Both the position numbers and the translations under genes were made by a program. DNA of 64,000 nucleotides. It comes from Frankiales bacterium (lineage in GTDB: Bacteria > Actinomycetota > Actinomycetes > Mycobacteriales > SCTD01). Shown here one piece after another: positions 59,088 through 64,000 of the stretch. The DNA lies in contig JAOPVP010000046.1 in the NCBI GenBank assembly GCA_025966135.1, forward strand, positions 88,751-152,750, written 5' to 3'. Each line of letters starts with the position of its first letter. The stretch's first letter is position 1. Below the pieces are notes generated by a model, which was given only the letters and a program-made list of their open reading frames with translations, did no database searches and had not been told where the DNA came from.

Positions 59088-60581
59088 ATGGCCACGATCG
59101 ACGCCGTCGAGAACCCGCCTGGGTCGCATCGACTGAAGTCCAACGCACTCGGGCTGCCCAGCGCCCTGGGGATGTCGCTGGCCTTCATCTCCCCGACCAT
59201 CGGCGTGCTGTTCATCAGTGCGCTGGTGGCGAGCAAGGCGGGAATCTCTTCGCCCTTCGTCTTCATCTTCGGGACGATCGGCATCGCCCTGATGGCCTCC
59301 ACGCTCGCGCAGTTCACGAAGCGCGTGACGTCGGCAGGCACGTTCTACAAGTTCATCACGCTGGCCTTCGGACCGCGCACCGGCCTGGTTGCCGGCATGC
59401 TCCTGATGTTCGCCTACGCGCTTCAGTCGCCGTTGAACACCAACTTGTTCGGCGGCTTCGTGAGCAGCACGCTCCAAGCAGACTTCGGGATCAGCGTTCC
59501 CTGGTGGGTCCTCATGATCGTGATCGTGGCGGCGGTGGGAGCGCTGGCCTGGTACTCAGTGCACGTCTCGATGCAGTTCGGCATCGCCTTCCTCATCGCC
59601 GAGGTCGTCGTCGTGGCCGTGCTGCTGCTGCTCATCGTCTTCAAGGGCGGTGACTCCGGTCAGGTGCCGCAGGCGTTCACGCCCACCCACAGCAGCGGTG
59701 GCTTCGGAGGCATGGGCCAGGCGTTCGTGTTCATCGTGCTGACCTTCTTCGGCTTCGAATCGTGCTCCACCGTTGCCGAGGAGGTGCGCAACCCCCGACG
59801 CAACCTGCCGATCGCCCTCGTCGGCTCGGTGCTGCTGACGGGTCTGTGGTTCACGTTCGCCGTCTACGCCATCATCGTCGGGTACGGCGCGAAGCACATC
59901 GACGCGCTCGCCAGCGCCACGGCGCCGTTGCACGACCTGGCCAACCGCTACATCGGCAGTTGGTACGCAACCGTCGTGGACATCGCGGCGGTGTCCGCCC
60001 TGGTCGCCGTCGTCCTTGCCATCCACACCGCCAACTTCCGCGTGATGTACTCCCTCGGGCGCGACGGTCTCCTGCCCCGCATGTGCGGTCGAACGCACAG
60101 CAAGCACCAGACCCCGCACATCGCGATCCTCGTGTACTCGGCCTTCACGCTCGTCATCGGTCTGATCGCCGGTGCCGGCTGGGGACCGATGAAGGCCTTC
60201 GGCAACCTCGGGTACCTGTCCTCCCTTGGGATCCTGCCGATCTTCATCCTGACAAACCTGGCCCTCACGGCCTTCATGCTCAAGCGCTACCGCGATGAGT
60301 TCTCGGTCATGCTGCACCTGGTCTTCCCGACCCTGTCGACCCTGACCTTCCTTGCCGCCATCTACCTCAACTTGCACCCTTGGCCGACCTCGCCACTCAA
60401 CGTCATGCCGTGGATCATCGTCGCGGTGATCCTGGGCGCCGTGGCATGGGTCATCGTCCTGAACAGGCAGGGTTCGGAGAAGCTCGACCACCTCGGCACG
60501 GTGCTGTTCATGGCCCCGGGATCCGACGCTGCCATGCCGGCGGCGACGCAGACGGTCCCCGCCGAGGCCGCGCGCCTCTGA
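59088..60581 (+). CDS. APC-family amino acid/amine permease
   Basis: This 497-residue permease has about 12 predicted helices of the amino acid-polyamine-organocation family. Marks are LGLPSALGMSLAFISPTIGV at the N-terminus, GFESCSTVAEEVRNPRRNLP near residue 222 and VMYSLGRDGLLPRM near residue 320. The substrate is unknown, but amino acids or amines are typical. The ATG at 59088 is set by the GGAGG site; an in-frame GTG at 59034 lies inside the promoter. Confidence 0.85.
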   Translation: MATIDAVENPPGSHRLKSNALGLPSALGMSLAFISPTIGVLFISALVASKAGISSPFVFIFGTIGIALMASTLAQFTKRVTSAGTFYKFITLAFGPRTGLVAGMLLMFAYALQSPLNTNLFGGFVSSTLQADFGISVPWWVLMIVIVAAVGALAWYSVHVSMQFGIAFLIAEVVVVAVLLLLIVFKGGDSGQVPQAFTPTHSSGGFGGMGQAFVFIVLTFFGFESCSTVAEEVRNPRRNLPIALVGSVLLTGLWFTFAVYAIIVGYGAKHIDALASATAPLHDLANRYIGSWYATVVDIAAVSALVAVVLAIHTANFRVMYSLGRDGLLPRMCGRTHSKHQTPHIAILVYSAFTLVIGLIAGAGWGPMKAFGNLGYLSSLGILPIFILTNLALTAFMLKRYRDEFSVMLHLVFPTLSTLTFLAAIYLNLHPWPTSPLNVMPWIIVAVILGAVAWVIVLNRQGSEKLDHLGTVLFMAPGSDAAMPAATQTVPAEAARL

Positions 60582-60585
60582 GAGC

Positions 60586-60620
60586 TCGAGCGGGGCGGCC
60601 GGGAAGGTCGCCCCGCTCGA
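60586..60620 (+). terminator. strong hairpin after the permease gene
   Basis: A perfect 12-bp GC-rich stem (60586-60597 with 60609-60620) has an 11-nt loop and is followed by ATTTGTT. It lies 4 nt after the permease stop and fits an intrinsic terminator with a weak T tract. Confidence 0.7.
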
Positions 60621-60625
60621 ATTTG

Positions 60626-60636
60626 TTACAGTGTAA
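60626..60636. promoter_or_regulatory. TTACA-G-TGTAA palindrome before the SDR gene
   Basis: This perfect 11-bp inverted repeat sits 35 nt before the SDR start, directly after the terminator. The form is typical of TetR or ROK-type operators. It differs from the palindrome before the permease. Confidence 0.5.
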
Positions 60637-60671
60637 GAAGAAAAGACGAACGCAACCGAAAGGGAACTCCT

Positions 60672-61433
60672 GTGGACAGGCTCGCTGGACGATCGGCACT
60701 TGTGACCGGAGGCGCGTCCGGCATCGGCCGGGCGATCGCGGAGGTGTTCCTGGAAGAGGGTGCCCGCGTCGTCATCTCCGACGTCAACGAGAGCCTGCTC
60801 GCCTCCACCGTCGCGGAGCTCGCCGAGAAGGGCGAGATCCGCGGTGTGGCCGGGGATGTGCGCTCGATGTCCGACGCCTCCTCCATGGTCGACGCCACGG
60901 TCGACGCCTACGGCGCGCTCGACATCCTCGTGTGCAACGCCGGTATCACCAGCGTCATGCCGATCGAACAGCTCGGCGAGGAGGAGTGGGACAAGGTGAT
61001 GGGCACGAACGTCAAGGGCATGTTCACCCTCGTCAAGCACGCCGTCCCCCAGATGCGGAAGCAGGGTCGCGGGAACATCGTCACCTTGGGTTCCGAGATG
61101 GGGGTCGTGGCGGTGCCCGAGTCGCCTGCCTACAACGCGAGCAAGGGCGCCGTCATGATGTTCACCAAGTCGATCGCCCTCGACCTCATCCGCTACAACA
61201 TCCGGGTCAACGCGCTGTGCCCGGGGATCACGGCGACACCCTTGCTGCAGGCAGAGGTGGACAACAGCATCGACCCCGCGAAGACGGCCGCCGAGCAGGC
61301 CACCTGGGCACCGATCCTGCGCACTGCTGACCCGCGCGAGATCGCGATGGGCGCGCTGTTCCTGGCGAGCGACGAGAGCTCGTTCGCTGTCGGCAGCAAC
61401 CTCATCCTTGACGGCGGGTTCACGGCGCAGTGA
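60672..61433 (+). CDS. short-chain dehydrogenase/reductase
   Basis: This 253-residue classical SDR has TGGASGIGRAIAEVFLEEG near residue 12, CNAG near residue 90, and a catalytic Ser-Tyr-Lys set in TLGSEMGVVA and PAYNASKGAVMMF. The GTG start follows GAAAGGGA. It lies between the permease and the ROK regulator and is probably part of the catabolic unit. The substrate is unknown. Confidence 0.83.
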   Translation: MDRLAGRSALVTGGASGIGRAIAEVFLEEGARVVISDVNESLLASTVAELAEKGEIRGVAGDVRSMSDASSMVDATVDAYGALDILVCNAGITSVMPIEQLGEEEWDKVMGTNVKGMFTLVKHAVPQMRKQGRGNIVTLGSEMGVVAVPESPAYNASKGAVMMFTKSIALDLIRYNIRVNALCPGITATPLLQAEVDNSIDPAKTAAEQATWAPILRTADPREIAMGALFLASDESSFAVGSNLILDGGFTAQ

Positions 61434-61472
61434 GCAAATGACAGATGAGAGCCGAGAGATGACGGCGCAGAC

Positions 61473-62705
61473 GTGAGCACAGCCATGCGGCCCGGTGCCC
61501 GCCTGTCCGGACCGGCGCTCACCGAGGTGACGCCCGCGGCGGAGGAGCCGCGTCCGACGCTCGTCCCGTCGGACCTGCGGCTCGGCAACCTCATCCGCGT
61601 CATCCAAGAGCTGCGCGCGGAGCCAACCCTGTCCCGGGCCGAGTTGGCACGCCGGACCGGGATGGCGGTTCCCACGGTTCATCGCATGGTTTCGGACCTG
61701 CAGAGCTGCGGGCTCGTCGAAGAGCAAACTCTCCCCCAGAGCGGCGGGAGACTGGGACGTCCCCCGGTCGTCTACCGGTTCCGTCGGGAAGCGGCCGTCG
61801 TCGCCGGGATCGATGTCGGCAACGAGACCACCCGTGTCGCCCTCGCTGACCTGGGAGGCCAGGTCGTCGCCTCACGCACCTTGGCGACCGACGGCAGACG
61901 CGCGGGCCTGGTGAGGTCGTTGCACGGGGTAGTCGACCGGCTGCTCACTCAGGTGGACCTTCCGCTGGTCGGGGCCGGCGTCGGCATCGCCTCCGTTGTT
62001 CACCCGCAGACCGGGGAGCTGTGCAACCCCCCGCAGCATCCGGCCTGGGCTGGGCTGGCCCTGTCGGACGAGCTCGCGCAACGGCTGTCCTGTGAGGTGC
62101 TGGTCGAGCAGGACGACCACCTTGCTGCTCTCGCGGAGTGCAGCGCCACGGGGACGGCGCCCGGCTCGGACGCGCTGGTGGTGCTGCAAATCGGCAAGGG
62201 CATCGGGGTCGGCGTGGCCCTCGACGGCCGGACCGTCAACGGGCACGTCGGCCGGTTCGGACGCATTGCCGCCTGGCCCGTCTCGTCGGTGCCGCGGGCA
62301 GTGTCACTGCCGGGTGACACCCTTGGCGAGGCCCTGCCGAGTGGCGGCCTCGTCGCCCAGTACCACTCTCGCGGCGGGTCGGCGCCGATCGTCGACGGCG
62401 CCACGCTCATGCAGGCCGTCCGCGACGGCGACAAGCAGGCACGGGCCGTTGCGGCTTGGGCAGCCTCGGAGATCGCGGCGGTCGTCCAGCGCCTCGACGC
62501 GCTCCTGGCCCCGGAGGTCATCGTCTTCGGCGGAGGACTGTCCCGCAGCTACGACGTCCTCGGGCCGCTCATCCAGTCGCGGCTGCCCGACACCATCGAC
62601 GTGCGGCCATCGGTCCTGGGAGACCGAGCCGTGGTGTCCGGGGCCGTTCTGACCGGCTCCACCTTCGTCGAGCACTGGCTGCTGACCCACCTGCAGCGCA
62701 CCTGA
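61473..62705 (+). CDS. ROK-family transcriptional regulator
   Basis: This 410-residue protein has an N-terminal winged helix (TLSRAELARRTGMAVPTVHR near residue 50) and a ROK domain (AGIDVGNETTRVALADLGGQ near residue 112). The usual cysteine zinc motif is replaced by PVSSVPRAVSLPGD. The DNA-binding domain makes it a regulator, not a sugar kinase. It probably controls the surrounding permease, SDR and aldehyde dehydrogenase genes. Confidence 0.85.
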   Translation: MSTAMRPGARLSGPALTEVTPAAEEPRPTLVPSDLRLGNLIRVIQELRAEPTLSRAELARRTGMAVPTVHRMVSDLQSCGLVEEQTLPQSGGRLGRPPVVYRFRREAAVVAGIDVGNETTRVALADLGGQVVASRTLATDGRRAGLVRSLHGVVDRLLTQVDLPLVGAGVGIASVVHPQTGELCNPPQHPAWAGLALSDELAQRLSCEVLVEQDDHLAALAECSATGTAPGSDALVVLQIGKGIGVGVALDGRTVNGHVGRFGRIAAWPVSSVPRAVSLPGDTLGEALPSGGLVAQYHSRGGSAPIVDGATLMQAVRDGDKQARAVAAWAASEIAAVVQRLDALLAPEVIVFGGGLSRSYDVLGPLIQSRLPDTIDVRPSVLGDRAVVSGAVLTGSTFVEHWLLTHLQRT

Positions 62706-62730
62706 CCCCCGCACGTTCTGAGGAGATCCC

Positions 62731-64000
62731 ATGCAACTGCTGCCCGCCCTCGTCGCCGGCAAGCCGCTTCTGTCCGACCGGAGCGTGGAGGTGACGAACC
62801 CCTCTACCGGTCAGGTGATGGCTGTGACCGTCGACTGCGGTCCCGCCGAGGTCGCGCTCGCCGTCGAGTCAGCGGCTGAGGCCCAGCCGTCGTGGCGCAG
62901 GACCGCGGTGGCCGAGCGCGCGCGGGTGCTCCGCCGCCTGTCTCAGCTCATCGAGCGCGACATGGAGGAGCTCGGGCGTCTTGAGAGCGAGCAGACCGGG
63001 AAGCCCCTCGCGCAGGGACGCCGCGATGCCGAGCTGACCGCGCGCTACTACGACTTCTACGCCAGCGCTGTCGAGACCTTCTACGGGACGACGATCCCTC
63101 TCAATGACAGCAGCTTCGTGTTCACCAGCTACGAGCCGCACGGCGTGACGGGTCACATCGTCCCGTGGAACTACCCGATGCAGATCCTCTCCCGATCGGT
63201 CGCGCCGTCGCTGGCGATGGGGAACTGCGTGGTGGTCAAGCCCGCGGAGGAGGCGCCGCTGACCGCGCTGCGGCTGGGTCAGCTCGCCCTCGAGGCGGGA
63301 CTCCCTGCCGGCGCGTTCAACGTCGTCCCCGGCATGGGGGAGACCGCAGGTGCGGCGCTGACCGCGCACAAGGGCATCGGTCACATCTCGTTCACCGGCA
63401 GCGTCGAGGTCGGACGGATCATCGCCCACGCGGCCGCCGAGCGGCTCATCCCGGTCACCCTGGAGCTCGGTGGAAAGTCGCCCAACGTGGTCTTCGCCGA
63501 TGCCGACCTCGACCGAGCTGTACCGATCATCGTCAACTCGATCCTGCAGAACGCCGGGCAGACCTGCAGCGCCGGCTCCCGGTTGCTCGTTCAACGGGAG
63601 ATCCACGACGAGCTCGTCGCGCGCGTCGCTGACGCTTTCCGCGCCGCCACCGTCGGACCAGCCCTGAGCGACCCGACGGTCGGACCGCTCATCACCGACG
63701 AGCAGCGCGAGAGGGTCCTCTCCTTCGCGGCCCTCGCCCGCCAGGAGGCGACACTCGTCTGCGGTGGCGAGGCCCTGCGAGGCGGCGACTACGGGGACGG
63801 GTTCTTCGTACAGCCCACGCTCGTGGACGACGTGGCACCCGATAGCCGCCTCGCCCAGGACGAGATCTTTGGGCCGTTCCTGGCCGTCACGACCTTCGGC
63901 ACCGAGCAGGAGGCCGTGACGATGGCGAACGGCACCGACTTCGGGCTGGTGGCGGGGGTGTGGACGTCCGATGTCGGACGGGCCCACCGCATGGTCCGGG
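62731..64000 (+). CDS. aldehyde dehydrogenase, 5' part
   Basis: The first 423 codons of an NAD(P)-dependent aldehyde dehydrogenase are cut by the window end. It has VTGHIVPWNYPMQILSRSVA near residue 138, the glutamate block VTLELGGKSPNVVFADADLD near residue 244 and the catalytic cysteine in QNAGQTCSAGSRLL near residue 277. The ATG follows GAGGAG. With the permease and SDR it suggests uptake and oxidation of an amine, amino alcohol or alcohol to an acid; betaine-aldehyde- and aminobutyraldehyde-type enzymes are close relatives. Confidence 0.88.
   Translation, partial: MQLLPALVAGKPLLSDRSVEVTNPSTGQVMAVTVDCGPAEVALAVESAAEAQPSWRRTAVAERARVLRRLSQLIERDMEELGRLESEQTGKPLAQGRRDAELTARYYDFYASAVETFYGTTIPLNDSSFVFTSYEPHGVTGHIVPWNYPMQILSRSVAPSLAMGNCVVVKPAEEAPLTALRLGQLALEAGLPAGAFNVVPGMGETAGAALTAHKGIGHISFTGSVEVGRIIAHAAAERLIPVTLELGGKSPNVVFADADLDRAVPIIVNSILQNAGQTCSAGSRLLVQREIHDELVARVADAFRAATVGPALSDPTVGPLITDEQRERVLSFAALARQEATLVCGGEALRGGDYGDGFFVQPTLVDDVAPDSRLAQDEIFGPFLAVTTFGTEQEAVTMANGTDFGLVAGVWTSDVGRAHRMVR

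Noticed and set aside
59556..61727. 723-codon open frame on the minus strand
   Set aside because: It runs opposite the permease, SDR and ROK genes and has composition typical of antisense shadows. It would also span a terminator and two operators.
1..64000. tRNA, rRNA, insertion sequences, prophage or CRISPR
   Set aside because: I saw no tRNA cloverleaf, rRNA segment, transposase, integrase or spaced repeat array on reading either strand. A tRNA or covariance-model scan was not possible here.

Overview
The window is chromosomal DNA from a high-GC Gram-positive bacterium. Third codon positions are almost always G or C, GTG starts are common, and neighbouring genes are joined by ATGA or GTGA overlaps. 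The gene content is that of a steroid-degrading actinobacterium, and the codon style and gene set fit Nocardioides or a relative. Genus placement is an inference. No rRNA, tRNA, CRISPR array, insertion sequence or phage gene was seen.

Region 1 (1-35.5 kb) is a steroid catabolism island. Positions 1-7239 carry ring A/B degradation in one operon: a FAD steroid dehydrogenase-like gene, hsaA, hsaC, hsaB, hsaE, hsaG, hsaF and hsaD. Positions 7.2-32.6 kb carry degradation of rings C and D (the HIP pathway). An IclR regulator faces a KstD-like dehydrogenase, an SDR, a fadA6-like thiolase and a dihydrodipicolinate reductase-like protein. Then come SnoaL, crotonase and paired acyl-CoA dehydrogenase genes, the regulator kstR2, and fadD3. 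A ten-gene minus-strand operon runs from 29.7 back to 21.4 kb and holds an SDR, two fadE, ipdA, ipdB, ipdC, ipdF, echA20, a SnoaL protein and an SDR. A divergent fadE-fadE-SDR unit follows, then a MarR regulator and kshA / small CxxC protein / kshB (9-alpha hydroxylation). Four copies of the KstR2 palindrome (AnCAAGnnCTTGnT with a CG centre) sit at the heads of these units, so kstR2 inside the island probably controls nearly all ring C/D genes. No side-chain uptake or oxidation genes (mce4, cyp125, fadD19) are in view.

Region 2 (35.5-58.8 kb) is ordinary chromosomal backbone. It has an Lsr2-domain protein, a PQQ-propeller lipoprotein, a stand-alone adenylate kinase, methyltransferase and transporter genes, lpdA, and an acyl-CoA carboxylase set (accA3, accE, accD5) with birA. 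These are followed by a PH-domain protein, a class III cyclase, GtrA, a phosphatase, purK, purE, an exported DUF1800/DUF1501 pair, ugd and fadE25. The accA-accE-accD-birA-PH-GtrA-purK-purE-fadE25 set resembles the Mycobacterium tuberculosis Rv3274c-Rv3285 neighbourhood.

Region 3 (59-64 kb) is a small catabolic cluster: an APC-family permease, an SDR, a ROK regulator and an aldehyde dehydrogenase cut by the window end. The permease promoter overlaps a perfect palindrome, and a second palindrome precedes the SDR.

The strongest unifying signals beyond the genes are the shared KstR2 operators and a repeated promoter layout. In that layout a TAnnnT box lies 6-7 nt before the start codon of at least thirteen genes, which suggests widespread leaderless transcription.
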